Assembly (NCBI GenBank): GCA_017470985.1
Contig: JAFUXA010000010.1
Span: 1-64,000 of the forward strand
Length of the DNA: 64,000 nucleotides
Source of the DNA: Lachnospiraceae bacterium
Lineage (GTDB): Bacteria > Bacillota > Clostridia > Lachnospirales > Lachnospiraceae
Direction of reading: 5' to 3'
The notes under the pieces were generated by a model. The model did not search any database, had not been told where the DNA came from, and was given only the letters and a program-made list of their open reading frames with translations. A program made the position numbers and the translations under genes. This document shows positions 24,006 to 33,643 of the stretch, piece by piece; position 1 is the first letter of the stretch; the number at the start of each line of letters is the position of its first letter.

Positions 24006-25454
24006 ATGTATCGACATAAATATCATATACTTCCGCCAGAGGGGTGGTTAAATGATCCCAATGGTTCATGCTACTTTAATGGGAAATATCATGTGTTCTT
24101 TCAGTATTCCCCGGGACAGCCGGAGGGCGGTGATAAATATTGGGGTCACTACGAGTCAGTAGATATGATTAATTGGAAATATGTGGGGATTGCCATTAGT
24201 CCTGATATGGAATATGACTGTGATGGAGCTTATTCCGGATGTGCTTATGTAGACGATGGAGTGATGGAATTATTTTACACAGGAAATGTAAAACATCCTG
24301 GAAATTATGATTACATTAATGAGGGTAGAGGGCATAATGTCCTTGCCCTCAAAAGCATTGATGGAAGCCATATGTCTGACAAGGATGTGATTCTGATAAA
24401 TGCAGACTATCCATCGGATATGAGTTGCCATGTGAGAGACCCTAAGGTGTGGAGAGAAGGAAATGGTTATTTTATGCTTCTCGGGGCCAGAACCAGAGAC
24501 TCTAAGCCGGCATTACTTCTATATAAATCTCAGGATAAGAAGAATTGGAAGTTAGAACAAACTGTATATGCAGATGAGAAATTGGGCTATATGCTGGAGT
24601 GCCCGGATTATTTTACTTTGGAGGATAATATTGTAGTTGCAGCATGCCCTCAGGGAATGAGTCATGAGGATATGCGATTCCAGAATATATATGAATCCGG
24701 ATATTTTACTATGACAGAATCTGAGATGAATGATTTCTATAGTAGTAATAACATCAGTGAGATTAGCTTATCTGACAGAGGAGAGTTTCTCAATGAATTG
24801 TTACAGGTGAAATATTTCACCGAGTGGGATATGGGCTTTGATTTTTATGCTCCACAGTCATTTGAGGCGGCTGATGGCAGACGCATACTCATAGGTTGGG
24901 CAGGTGTGCCGGATGCACCTTATAATAACGATGCAAGTGTGGCAGAAGGCTGGCAGCATTCTATGACTGTGCCGGGAGAGCTGGATGTTAAGGACGGACA
25001 TGTATATCGTTATCCTATAAGAGAATTGGCAGATTTACATATAAATGAGAGAAGATTTGAGGTTGAGAGTGACAGAGTGATCCATACCACCTCAGAAGCT
25101 TACGATATACGAATTACAGAAATAGGAGCCAGTGAGTCGGCTACAGTTTACATAAATCAGGATGTGTCATTGACATATAACAGAGATATGAAGGTGTGCA
25201 CGCTGTCATTTCATAATAATACAGGTGCAGGACGAGGCTCCAGAAAAGCGGATATGTCTATGCTTCCTGGAGGAGGAGTTCTGGAAAATATTAGAATATT
25301 ATTTGATCAATCCTTGTTGGAGATATATATCAATGATGGTGAGACAGTATTTACAAGCAGATACTATCCTAAGAGACATGATGATATGACAATAAGGTTT
25401 GAGGGTATGGCTGCTGAGGCCGTATACTGGGATATGAAGGAGGCAATCAGTTGA
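24006..25454 (+). CDS. scrB: Sucrose-6-phosphate hydrolase (GH32)
   Basis: Hydrolyses sucrose-6-phosphate to glucose-6-phosphate and fructose in the cytoplasm. GH32 motifs: nucleophile Asp in WLNDPNG (about residues 14-20), VRDPKVW (transition-state Asp) and acid/base Glu in ECPDYF. The five-bladed propeller is followed by a C-terminal beta-sandwich (about 340-480). No signal peptide, as expected with an intracellular phosphorylated substrate. TAGAGGTG precedes the ATG. It overlaps scrK by 4 bases. Confidence 0.92.
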   Translation: MYRHKYHILPPEGWLNDPNGSCYFNGKYHVFFQYSPGQPEGGDKYWGHYESVDMINWKYVGIAISPDMEYDCDGAYSGCAYVDDGVMELFYTGNVKHPGNYDYINEGRGHNVLALKSIDGSHMSDKDVILINADYPSDMSCHVRDPKVWREGNGYFMLLGARTRDSKPALLLYKSQDKKNWKLEQTVYADEKLGYMLECPDYFTLEDNIVVAACPQGMSHEDMRFQNIYESGYFTMTESEMNDFYSSNNISEISLSDRGEFLNELLQVKYFTEWDMGFDFYAPQSFEAADGRRILIGWAGVPDAPYNNDASVAEGWQHSMTVPGELDVKDGHVYRYPIRELADLHINERRFEVESDRVIHTTSEAYDIRITEIGASESATVYINQDVSLTYNRDMKVCTLSFHNNTGAGRGSRKADMSMLPGGGVLENIRILFDQSLLEIYINDGETVFTSRYYPKRHDDMTIRFEGMAAEAVYWDMKEAIS

Positions 25455-26401
25455 AGAAACTTATAGCAATGGGGGAGGCACTGATAGACTGGATACCCCA
25501 GGAGACTGGCAAGGGTATCAGTGATGTGGAGGCTTTTGCACCCAAGGTAGGAGGAGCTCCGGCAAATGTGTGTGCTGCATACAGACTGCTAGGTGGAGAA
25601 TCTGCCATGATTACCCAGCTGGGGGAGGATCCTTTTGGAGACAAGATTATCAATCTGTTAAATGATTATGATGTAAATACCGGCTATATCCGCAGAAGCC
25701 ATGATGCCAATACCTCATTAGCTTTTGTAGCTTTGAAAGAGGATGGCAATAGAGAGTTCTCTTTCTATAGAAAGCCGGGAGCTGATATGTTATATAAACC
25801 GGAGTATTTAAAGCGTGAGTGGTTTGAGAATGCATTCGCTTTTCATTTCTGCTCAGTGTCTCTAGGAGATTTTCCAATGAAGGATGCCCACAAGGTGGCT
25901 ATAGAATATGCCAGGGCAGCAGGGGCACTGATCAGTTTTGATCCAAATCTGAGATTTAATCTGTGGGATAGTAAGGAAGCTTTGAAGGAGGCGGTGGAAG
26001 AATTTATTCCATTTGCAGATGTATTGAAAATCTCTGATGAGGAGTTGGAATTCATTACTGGCTGTGCAGATATAGAGGATGCATTGGCAGGTTTATTTAA
26101 ACAGGGTGTGAAAATGGTTATTTATACTCAGGGAGCAGATGGAGCATCTGCTTATACCAGAGGGAATCATGGACATGCATCCGGAGAGAAAGTCAAGGCT
26201 GTTGATACAACGGGAGCAGGTGATTCCTTTATTGGGGCAGTGTTGGCTTATATGTCACAGAATGGAATGGATTTGTCTAATATAGAGGATACACCGGATG
26301 ATAAGTTAGAAGAGATGCTTAAATTTGCGAATCATTATAGTGCACTAAGTGTTCAGCGTCCGGGGGCAATTTCGTCATATCCAAAGTTGGAAGAACTTTG
26401 A
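25451..26401 (+). CDS. scrK: Fructokinase (PfkB/ribokinase family)
   Basis: Phosphorylates the fructose released by ScrB. PfkB signatures: GGAPANVCAAYRLLGG near the N-terminus and the anion-hole/catalytic motif DTTGAGDSFIGA (Asp is the base). 316 aa is usual. It starts with TTG at 25451, overlapping the scrB stop (TTGA), with AAGGAGG upstream; translational coupling is likely. Confidence 0.9.
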   Translation: MKKLIAMGEALIDWIPQETGKGISDVEAFAPKVGGAPANVCAAYRLLGGESAMITQLGEDPFGDKIINLLNDYDVNTGYIRRSHDANTSLAFVALKEDGNREFSFYRKPGADMLYKPEYLKREWFENAFAFHFCSVSLGDFPMKDAHKVAIEYARAAGALISFDPNLRFNLWDSKEALKEAVEEFIPFADVLKISDEELEFITGCADIEDALAGLFKQGVKMVIYTQGADGASAYTRGNHGHASGEKVKAVDTTGAGDSFIGAVLAYMSQNGMDLSNIEDTPDDKLEEMLKFANHYSALSVQRPGAISSYPKLEEL

Positions 26402-26439
26402 TTATGAATATAAGAGGGCAGAGTATTTAAAATATTGAT

Positions 26440-26470
26440 AGAACTTACGAATGAATTATTTGTAAGTTCT
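26440..26470 (+). terminator. Hairpin downstream of the sucrose operon
   Basis: AGAACTTAC (26440-26448) pairs with GTAAGTTCT (26462-26470), followed by an interrupted T tract. Confidence 0.55.
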
Positions 26471-26490
26471 ATTTGTTTGTAATGGCATAA

Positions 26491-26523
26491 AAATGGAGAA
26501 GCATTTATTGCTTCTCCATTTTG
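26491..26523. terminator. Bidirectional terminator between scrK and nadA
   Basis: AAATGGAGAAGC (26491-26502) pairs with GCTTCTCCATTT (26510-26521); A and T tracts on either side serve both convergent genes. Confidence 0.8.
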
Positions 26524-26541
26524 TTATATATAGATTTATTA

Positions 26542-27459
26542 TTATTCACCGAGACGAATCATTTCATCAATACATCTCTTGGCACCAGCCATTACATCCT
26601 CGGATAAATGGATTTCTTCACCGGCTTCGCCTTTGACACAATTCAATACATCCCCCAATGTAGTGAGCTTCATGTTGTGACATACCAAATCTTTGGAAAG
26701 AGGATAGAACTTCTTGTCAGGACAAGCGAATTGCAAGTGCTGTACAATACTATTTTCTGTTCCAATGATAAATTCCTTGGCGTCACTATTCTTGGCATAA
26801 TTCATAATGCCTGTTGTGCTTCCTGCATAGTCGGACATATCTGTAACCTCAGCCAGACATTCAGGATGAACCAGAAGCAATGCATCTGGATGAGCAGCCT
26901 TGGCTTTTTCTACATCTGCTTTTCTGGCGCGGAGATGAGTTGGGCAACCACCTTTTATCATTTTAAAATCTTTCTCCGGCACCTGCTTCTGAATCCAACC
27001 GCCTAAGTTGCAGTCAGGAACAAATAATATCTTGTCTGAATCTAATTTCTTTATGATATCAGGAGCAGAAGATGAAGTTACACATACATCACACTCAGTC
27101 TTTAATTCAGAAGTTGTATTAATGTAGCATACAGCAGTATAGCCAGGATTTTCTTCTTTTAATTGACGAAGCCAATCTGCATCAATCTGATCTGCCATAG
27201 GACAACCTGCCTCTGGAGCAGCAAGAAGTACTTTCTTGTCAGGGGATAGAATCTTCACAGTCTCGGCCATGAATCTAACACCACACATAATGATGGTTTT
27301 GTTGGATGCCTTGGCTGCCTGCTGACTTAATCCAAATGAGTCTCCTACATAATCGGCAACTTCCCACACATCATGACTGGTGTATGCATGAGCTAATATG
27401 CATACATCATTTTCTTGTTTCAGGCGAATAATTTCATCTTGCATTTCCCTGGTGTTCAT
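26542..27459 (-). CDS. nadA: Quinolinate synthase A
   Basis: Condenses iminoaspartate with dihydroxyacetone phosphate to quinolinate, using a [4Fe-4S] cluster. The three-fold NadA repeat is recognisable, with ligand Cys residues in IMCGVRFMAE, VCVTSSSA and, near the end, FACPDKKF; the DCNLGGWIQ motif is present. 305 aa is usual. The start ATG at 27459 has GGAGG 9 nt upstream. It is divergent from nadB-nadC-niaR, with a NiaR-like palindrome between, so NAD precursor level likely controls both arms. Confidence 0.93.
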   Translation of the reverse strand: MNTREMQDEIIRLKQENDVCILAHAYTSHDVWEVADYVGDSFGLSQQAAKASNKTIIMCGVRFMAETVKILSPDKKVLLAAPEAGCPMADQIDADWLRQLKEENPGYTAVCYINTTSELKTECDVCVTSSSAPDIIKKLDSDKILFVPDCNLGGWIQKQVPEKDFKMIKGGCPTHLRARKADVEKAKAAHPDALLLVHPECLAEVTDMSDYAGSTTGIMNYAKNSDAKEFIIGTENSIVQHLQFACPDKKFYPLSKDLVCHNMKLTTLGDVLNCVKGEAGEEIHLSEDVMAGAKRCIDEMIRLGE

Positions 27460-27513
27460 TGGTGAATTCCTCCATATTATATTTACTTGTTTAAAATACC
27501 TTTGAATCATGGT

Positions 27514-27541
27514 CTTTACACCTGTCTTGTCAGGTGTAAAG
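27514..27541. promoter_or_regulatory. NiaR-type operator between nadA and nadB
   Basis: A 28-bp perfect palindrome: CTTTACACCTG (27514-27524), 6-nt spacer, CAGGTGTAAAG (27531-27541). It lies in the divergent nadA/nadB promoter region, and a NiaR-family repressor gene ends the nad operon. NiaR represses NAD synthesis genes with nicotinate as co-repressor in Firmicutes. Binding here is inferred. Confidence 0.7.
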
Positions 27542-27628
27542 TCATGTGTTATACTACCATCAATTGCTAATTATTTCAAGTTTTATAAAACAACTTGATA
27601 AAACTGAATTAGTATAGAGGACAAGGAT

Positions 27629-28960
27629 ATGATAGAAACAGATATATTTATCGTAGGAACAGGATGTTCAGGATTGTACTGTGCATTGAATTTACCTAGA
27701 GATAAACAGATTTTAATGATTACAAAATCAGATGTGAGAAGTAGTGATTCATACCTGGCTCAGGGAGGCATCTGTGTATTGAAGGACGAGTCAGATTATG
27801 ACAGTTACTTCGAGGATACATTGAAGGCTGGACACTATGAGAATAACAAGGAATCAGTGGATATTATGATTCGCACTTCCCAGGAAGTCATCTCAGACTT
27901 AATAGGATATGGAGTGGACTTCGAACATACCATTGATGGAGAACTGGCATATACCAGAGAGGGTGGACACTCAGACAAGAGAATTCTCTTCCATGAGGAT
28001 GAGACCGGAGAGGAGATTACACACAATCTTCTGAACCAAGTGCTGGAGTTGCCAAATGTGACCATCTTGGAGCGCACAGCTTTGATTGATATTATTGAGG
28101 AAAATAATACCTGCTATGGTGGCGTTATCAAAAGGGAAGATGGCACAATTGATACAGTGGCCTTCAGAGATGATATGGTATTAGCCTGTGGTGGTATCGG
28201 CGGATTGTATAAGCATTCTACCAACTTTAGACATTTGACAGGTGATGGAATTGCTATCGCTGTAAAGCATGGAATTGAGAGACAGGATATTGATTATATA
28301 CAGATTCATCCTACAACTCTGTATTCTGATAAGCCACAGGATAGAAGTTTCCTTATTTCTGAGTCTGTGCGAGGGGAGGGCGCTGTGCTTCTCGATAAGA
28401 ATATGGAGAGATTTACAGATGAGCTTCAGCCTAGAGATGTGGTTACAGCTGCTATTCGCAAGCAGATGAAGGCAGATGGAACTGAATTTGTATGGGAAGA
28501 TTTGAGAACCATTCCTAAAGAGGTGGTGGAGAGTCATTTCCCAAATATTGTAGAGCACTGTAAACAGAGAGGTTTTGATGTATTTACAGAGCCTATTCCT
28601 GTAGTTCCTGCTCAGCATTATTTCATGGGTGGCATCAAGGTGGATCACAACAGTGCAACTACCATGTCAAACCTCTATGCTGTAGGTGAGACTGCCTGCA
28701 ATGGAGTGCATGGAGTTAACAGACTTGCCAGCAACTCATTGTTGGAAAGCCTGGTATTTGCCAAGAGAGCTGCACACAAAATCAATGCGGATGCAGTTGG
28801 ATTGAATGCCGTTCCTGAACCTAATTGGGAGGAGCGCAAGGCTATTGTAGACAGATTATACAATCCGGATGATTATAAGGATTTGTCCAAGTTGGAAAAT
28901 GATTATCGTCAGCTGGTTTTGGATGAGATAGATAAGTTTAAGGAAGAGAGAGGTAAATAA
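27629..28960 (+). CDS. nadB: L-aspartate oxidase
   Basis: Oxidises L-aspartate to iminoaspartate, the substrate of NadA, with FAD. Motifs: FAD-binding VGTGCSGLYCAL at the N-terminus, SYLAQGGICV, and the active-site region HPTTLYS with RGEGAVLLD. At 443 aa it is shorter than the ~530-aa enterobacterial enzyme, lacking much of the C-terminal helical domain, as seen in Clostridia. In anaerobes the electron acceptor is probably fumarate rather than oxygen. The last residues precede nadC by 1 bp, so they are co-translated. Confidence 0.92.
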   Translation: MIETDIFIVGTGCSGLYCALNLPRDKQILMITKSDVRSSDSYLAQGGICVLKDESDYDSYFEDTLKAGHYENNKESVDIMIRTSQEVISDLIGYGVDFEHTIDGELAYTREGGHSDKRILFHEDETGEEITHNLLNQVLELPNVTILERTALIDIIEENNTCYGGVIKREDGTIDTVAFRDDMVLACGGIGGLYKHSTNFRHLTGDGIAIAVKHGIERQDIDYIQIHPTTLYSDKPQDRSFLISESVRGEGAVLLDKNMERFTDELQPRDVVTAAIRKQMKADGTEFVWEDLRTIPKEVVESHFPNIVEHCKQRGFDVFTEPIPVVPAQHYFMGGIKVDHNSATTMSNLYAVGETACNGVHGVNRLASNSLLESLVFAKRAAHKINADAVGLNAVPEPNWEERKAIVDRLYNPDDYKDLSKLENDYRQLVLDEIDKFKEERGK

Positions 28961-28961
28961 T

Positions 28962-29819
28962 ATGTTTGATCAGGTTACTTTGAAATTAAATGTAGACCCA
29001 TTAATTATGGGCGCTTTGCGTGAGGATATAACAAATGAAGATGTATCTGCCAACTCAGTAATGAGAGAGCCGCAGATTGGGCAGGTGGATCTGATCTGTA
29101 AGCAGGATGGTGTTATCTGTGGATTACAGGTTTTTGAGAGAACATTTAAGCTTTTGGATGATGCAACTGAAGTGGAATTCATGGTGCAGGATGGCGATGA
29201 AGTGAAGGCCGGACAGCTTATGGGTCGCGTCGTTGGTGACATCAGAGTGTTACTTTGTGGTGAGAGAACAGGATTGAATTATCTTCAGAGAATGAGTGGT
29301 ATTGCTACATATACACATGAGGTGGCTGCTCTTCTTGAGGGAACCAAGACCAAGCTTCTTGATACAAGAAAGACTACACCGAACAACAGAATCTTTGAGA
29401 AATATGCAGTGAAGACTGGCGGCGGCAACAATCATAGATTGAATCTGTCTGATGGAGTGCTTTTAAAGGATAATCATATTGGAGCAGCTGGCAGTGTAGC
29501 CAAGGCTGTGGAGATGGCCAAGGAGTACGCTCCATTTGTTCGTAAGATTGAGGTGGAAGTTGAGACTTTAGATCAGGTGAAGGAGGCAGTGGAAGCTGGA
29601 GCTGATATTATCATGCTTGATAATATGTCAGTAGATGTAATGCGTGAGGCCATGACTATTATTGATGGTAGAGCCGAGGTGGAAGTGTCAGGTAATGTGA
29701 CTAAGGAAAATATTGCCAGACTTACTGAGCTTGGTGTTGATTTCATTTCCAGTGGAGCACTTACTCACTCAGCACCTATTATGGATATTTCTTTAAAGAA
29801 TTTACATCCTATTGACTAG
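28962..29819 (+). CDS. nadC: Nicotinate-nucleotide diphosphorylase (carboxylating)
   Basis: Converts quinolinate and PRPP to nicotinate mononucleotide, CO2 and pyrophosphate. QPRTase motifs: TRKTTPNNRIFEKYAV(K)xGGGNNHR, LLKDNHI and MLDNMSVD, with a C-terminal EVSGNVT phosphate-binding turn. 285 aa is usual. It starts directly after nadB and is followed by niaR. Confidence 0.94.
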   Translation: MFDQVTLKLNVDPLIMGALREDITNEDVSANSVMREPQIGQVDLICKQDGVICGLQVFERTFKLLDDATEVEFMVQDGDEVKAGQLMGRVVGDIRVLLCGERTGLNYLQRMSGIATYTHEVAALLEGTKTKLLDTRKTTPNNRIFEKYAVKTGGGNNHRLNLSDGVLLKDNHIGAAGSVAKAVEMAKEYAPFVRKIEVEVETLDQVKEAVEAGADIIMLDNMSVDVMREAMTIIDGRAEVEVSGNVTKENIARLTELGVDFISSGALTHSAPIMDISLKNLHPID

Positions 29820-29853
29820 GGATAGAATAAAATAAAAGGGAAGAGGAATAGAA

Positions 29854-30393
29854 ATGAAGGGCAATGAACGACGAGAACATATACTGAAATTGCTTAGCGA
29901 TTGTCAGGCTCCCCTGTCTGGAACTGCTCTTGCTCGCCAGGTAGGGTGCAGCAGACAGGTGGTTGTGCAGGATATTGCATTACTGAGAGCCTCCAATATA
30001 GATATTATATCTACCAATGAGGGATATCTGCTACCTGAGAAGATGAAGGTTAGCCGGGTGTTTAAGGTGAGACATGACGAGTCCAAAATCGGTCAGGAGT
30101 TGGAACTGATTATAGACAGAGGCGGAATAGTGAAAGATATATTTGTATATCATAAGAGTTATGGAGTGCTCAAGGCAGATATTAATGTGAAGAGCAGATT
30201 GGATATCAAAAATTATATAGATGATATTAAATCAGGAAAATCCAAACCTCTTTCAGATATTACATCAGGATATCATTATCATACAGTATTTGCGGACAAT
30301 GATGATATATTGGATATGATTCAGGAAGAATTGTGGGAGCAGGGATTTCTTGCCAAATTGCAACCATATGAGCCGGTGGATTTCGGGGTATAA
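29854..30393 (+). CDS. niaR: NAD biosynthesis repressor NiaR (HTH_11 plus 3H domain)
   Basis: An N-terminal winged helix (about 5-60, SGTALARQVGCSRQVVVQDIALLR) is joined to a 3H domain (about 75-175) named for its three conserved His, visible in VYHKSYG and GYHYHTV. The family senses nicotinic acid and represses nad genes. The gene is last in the nadBC operon, so it is probably autoregulated through the palindrome at 27514-27541. Confidence 0.9.
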   Translation: MKGNERREHILKLLSDCQAPLSGTALARQVGCSRQVVVQDIALLRASNIDIISTNEGYLLPEKMKVSRVFKVRHDESKIGQELELIIDRGGIVKDIFVYHKSYGVLKADINVKSRLDIKNYIDDIKSGKSKPLSDITSGYHYHTVFADNDDILDMIQEELWEQGFLAKLQPYEPVDFGV

Positions 30394-30434
30394 ATTCATA
30401 AGAGGCTACAGATTAAAACGAGGATATTATTATA

Positions 30435-31217
30435 ATGGATAAGAATGAACAGAATAAGAAGAGTAGAAATCTCATATCAATGATTATGATTATGGCAGGG
30501 GTGATTATCATAGCCCTTGCTGTTATTATGCTGGTGAGAAAGCAGTTGGATTACAATAAGTCCAATGATTTGTATGACAAGACCGTAAGTCAATATACCA
30601 CTGTTGATGAAAAGGGCGAGTGGTATGATCAGATTAATGTTGATTTCAATTCTTTGAGAAGTGTTAATTCTGATATCATAGCATGGATTCATTTTGAAAA
30701 TGAGGATATTGATTATCCGGTATTATTTTCCGGAGACAATGATACATATCTGCGCAAGACATATGACGGATCAGATGCGACAGCTGGCTCCATATTTATG
30801 GATGAAAACAATGCCAAGGATTTCACAGATAGCCATATATTGATATATGGACACAACATGAGAAATCTCTCTATGTTTGGCAAGTTGAAATTCTATCGCA
30901 CCCAGGAGAATTATTTTGATGATCATAAATATTTCCAGATTATCACACCTGAGGGCGCCAGGAGATATGAGGTTGTAGCCTGCAAGGAAGTATCGGAGAC
31001 AGATTCCATATTTACAATTTACAGAGGTGATGATGAAGCATTTAGAGATTTTGTGAAAACAGAGGTGCTATCAGATTCCATTGTAAATAATAAGGATGTA
31101 GATATAGAAGGAAGCAGTAATTTACAGATGGTTACTCTGTCTACATGTACTGCAGCTGACGAAGACAGATTTGTAGTTACAGGGGTGCTTGTTGATGAGC
31201 ACCCATATGGTAACTAG
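30435..31217 (+). CDS. srtB: Class B sortase
   Basis: A membrane-anchored transpeptidase that links surface proteins to peptidoglycan. One N-terminal membrane helix (about 14-35) precedes the catalytic domain. The triad is clear: His in IYGHNM, Cys in LSTCT, Arg in DRFVV. The class B features include DIIAWIHFENEDIDYPV. No substrate with a sorting signal is encoded next to it. CGAGGA lies before the ATG. It follows niaR by 41 bp, but function is unrelated. Confidence 0.85.
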   Translation: MDKNEQNKKSRNLISMIMIMAGVIIIALAVIMLVRKQLDYNKSNDLYDKTVSQYTTVDEKGEWYDQINVDFNSLRSVNSDIIAWIHFENEDIDYPVLFSGDNDTYLRKTYDGSDATAGSIFMDENNAKDFTDSHILIYGHNMRNLSMFGKLKFYRTQENYFDDHKYFQIITPEGARRYEVVACKEVSETDSIFTIYRGDDEAFRDFVKTEVLSDSIVNNKDVDIEGSSNLQMVTLSTCTAADEDRFVVTGVLVDEHPYGN

Positions 31218-31252
31218 TTGAAATATAATCTGATTGAAAAGTATTATTGTAC

Positions 31253-31302
31253 TCTCCTAAATACAAGGTGGGGATTGTCAGAATAATAGTTTATGATATA
31301 AT
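31253..31302 (+). promoter_or_regulatory. suf promoter with overlapping dyad (site A)
   Basis: TTGTCA (31275-31280), 16-bp spacer, TATAAT (31297-31302). Overlapping the -35 is the dyad TCTCCTA-N9-GTGGGGAT (31253-31275), the weakest of the related sites in the suf and cys control regions. Confidence 0.5.
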
Positions 31303-31331
31303 ACTTTTCAACAGGTTATTTTTTTGTGGGT

Positions 31332-31357
31332 ATTTCCTAGTGAATTAGTGGGATATA
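31332..31357. promoter_or_regulatory. Rrf2-type operator-like site B upstream of sufC
   Basis: ATTTCCTA-N7-AGTGGGATATA. It matches the site before the cys operon (36486-36511) at 22 of 26 positions with no gap. It lies in the leader between the mapped promoter and sufC, so it may act by roadblock or mark another promoter. Confidence 0.5.
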
Positions 31358-31408
31358 TACCGACGAAAGATGACTGTTTTGAGATTTGAGAATATTTTTT
31401 TTGAAAAC

Positions 31409-31433
31409 ATTTCCTAGTTATGAGGTGGGAATA
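31409..31433. promoter_or_regulatory. Rrf2-type operator-like site C upstream of sufC
   Basis: ATTTCCTAG-N6-GGTGGGAATA, the third related dyad in the suf leader, ending about 23 bp before the sufC start codon. Confidence 0.4.
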
Positions 31434-31456
31434 ATAAAATGTTACAGGAGGCAATT

Positions 31457-32206
31457 ATGTCAGATAAGTTATTAAAGGTATCGGGATTACGAGCTGTTGT
31501 TGAGGAGGATAATAAGGAAATCCTCAAGGGTATAAATTTAGAGATTGGAAAGGGCGAGACTCATGTCATTATGGGACCTAACGGAGCTGGTAAATCTACT
31601 TTGGGTTCCACACTCATGGGAGACCCAAGATATAAGATTACAGGTGGAGAGATTCTTTTCAAGGGTGAAAATATTGCCGGACTTTCAACTGATAAGATAG
31701 CCAAGGAAGGTATGTTTCTATCATTTCAGAATCCAATAGAAGTTCCTGGAATTACATTGGCCAACTTCATCAAGACTGCTGTGGAGAATCAGACAGGCAA
31801 GAGAATTCGTTTCTGGGATTTCAAGGTGGAACTGGAAGAGAAGATGAAGATATTGAACATGGATCCATCTTATGCAGATAGAGATTTAAATGTAGGATTC
31901 TCTGGTGGTGAGAAGAAGAAGGCAGAGATATTGCAGCTTCTTATGTTGAAACCGGAATTTGCAATTTTGGATGAGACTGATTCAGGCCTTGATGTAGATG
32001 CGGTTCGTACAGTATCTAAGGGTATACAGGAATACAACAAGACTGTAGGAGGCTCTCTTATGATTATTACCCACAGCACTAGAATATTAGAAGAGTTGGA
32101 AGTGGATGCAACTCATATTCTGGTGGATGGACAGATTGTGGCAGATGGAGATGCTTCCTATGTGGATAGAATCAATGAAAATGGTTTTGAAGAATTTGTA
32201 AAATAG
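31457..32206 (+). CDS. sufC: Fe-S cluster assembly ATPase SufC
   Basis: ABC-type ATPase that drives the SufBCD scaffold for Fe-S cluster assembly. Walker A is GPNGAGKST (about residues 37-45), the signature is FSGGEKKK, Walker B ends FAILDETDSGLD. 249 aa is usual. The start at 31457 has CAGGAGG upstream; an in-frame ATG at 31439 is less likely. It opens the sufCBDSU operon. Confidence 0.95.
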   Translation: MSDKLLKVSGLRAVVEEDNKEILKGINLEIGKGETHVIMGPNGAGKSTLGSTLMGDPRYKITGGEILFKGENIAGLSTDKIAKEGMFLSFQNPIEVPGITLANFIKTAVENQTGKRIRFWDFKVELEEKMKILNMDPSYADRDLNVGFSGGEKKKAEILQLLMLKPEFAILDETDSGLDVDAVRTVSKGIQEYNKTVGGSLMIITHSTRILEELEVDATHILVDGQIVADGDASYVDRINENGFEEFVK

Positions 32207-32221
32207 TGTGAGGTCTGTGAT

Positions 32222-33631
32222 ATGAAAGAGAAGACTAAAGTAGAAGATATAGATAGAAGCCTATACGATTTCCGCTTTGAACAAAAAGATGCATACCGAG
32301 TGCAGGAAGGATTGACAGCGGATATTGTAAGACAGATTAGTCAGGAGAAAAATGATCCTCAGTGGATGAGGGATTTTCGATTGAAATCTTTGGAGACATA
32401 TAACGAGATTGAAGTTCCACAGTGGGGACCATCAATTGAAGGTTTGAATATGGATGATATTGTAACCTATGTGCGTCCAAAGGATAACAGAATGGTAAAG
32501 GATTGGGATGAGGTTCCGGCAGATATCAAGGATACATTTGAGAGATTAGGAATTCCTCAGGCAGAGAGAAAGTCTCTGGCTGGAGTTGGAGCTCAGTTCG
32601 ATTCAGAACTTGTATATCATAATGTCCGTGATGAGGTTGCTGCTCAGGGAGTAGTTTATACAGACTTAGAGTCGGCTCTTCACGGCGAGTACGCTGATAT
32701 GATTCAGGAGCATTTTATGAAACTGGTGCCTCCTACTGATCATAAATTTGCTGCCCTTCATGGGGCAGTGTGGTCTGGCGGTTCATTTGTTTATGTTCCA
32801 CCTGGTGTGAAGGTGGAGATTCCGTTGCAGTCTTACTTCAGACTAAATGAGCCGGGAGCGGGCCAGTTTGAGCATACTCTCATTATAGTAGATGAGGGAG
32901 CTGACTTACATTTTATAGAAGGTTGTTCTGCACCGAAATATAATGTGGCAAATTTACATGCAGGTTGTGTGGAACTCTTCGTGGGTAAGAATGCCAAGCT
33001 TCGCTATTCAACCATTGAGAACTGGTCCAAGAATATGTATAACTTAAATACTAAGCGTGCCAGAGTTGAAGAAGGCGGTAAAATAGAGTGGGTATCAGGA
33101 TCATTTGGATCTCATGTATCTTATCTCTATCCAATGAGCATTCTCAAGGGAGATAATTCAAGATGTGAATTTACATCTGTTACATTTGCAGGTAAAGGTC
33201 AGAATCTTGATACAGGAACCAAGGTGGTTCATGTGGGAAAGGATACTTCTTCATATATAAATACTCGTTCCATCAGCAAGGATGGAGGTATATCGACTTT
33301 TAGAAGTGCTGTTGTTATTGGAGAGAAAGCTAATGGCTCCAAATCTGCAGTATCCTGTGAGTCCTTAATGGTGGATGGAATATCCCGCTCGGATACAATT
33401 CCAGCTATGGACATAAGATGTGATGACTGTGATATAGGACATGAAGCCAAGATAGGTAGAATCAGCGATGATACAGTATTCTATCTCATGAGCAGAGGCA
33501 TGTCAGAGGAAGATGCGAGAGCACTTATTGTAAGCGGTTTTGCTGATAATGTAAGCAAGGAATTGCCGCTGGAATATGCGGTGGAGATGAATAATCTCAT
33601 CAATCTGGAGATGAAAGGCAGCATAGGCTAG
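32222..33631 (+). CDS. sufB: Fe-S cluster scaffold protein SufB
   Basis: The main scaffold on which SufS-derived sulfur and iron form a cluster, in complex with SufC and SufD. The right-handed beta-helix core carries the conserved EGCSAPKYN region, and the C-terminus has DTIPAMDI...GHEAKIGRIS typical of SufB. 469 aa is usual. It starts 15 bp after sufC. Confidence 0.95.
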   Translation: MKEKTKVEDIDRSLYDFRFEQKDAYRVQEGLTADIVRQISQEKNDPQWMRDFRLKSLETYNEIEVPQWGPSIEGLNMDDIVTYVRPKDNRMVKDWDEVPADIKDTFERLGIPQAERKSLAGVGAQFDSELVYHNVRDEVAAQGVVYTDLESALHGEYADMIQEHFMKLVPPTDHKFAALHGAVWSGGSFVYVPPGVKVEIPLQSYFRLNEPGAGQFEHTLIIVDEGADLHFIEGCSAPKYNVANLHAGCVELFVGKNAKLRYSTIENWSKNMYNLNTKRARVEEGGKIEWVSGSFGSHVSYLYPMSILKGDNSRCEFTSVTFAGKGQNLDTGTKVVHVGKDTSSYINTRSISKDGGISTFRSAVVIGEKANGSKSAVSCESLMVDGISRSDTIPAMDIRCDDCDIGHEAKIGRISDDTVFYLMSRGMSEEDARALIVSGFADNVSKELPLEYAVEMNNLINLEMKGSIG

Positions 33632-33643
33632 GAGGAAGATAAT

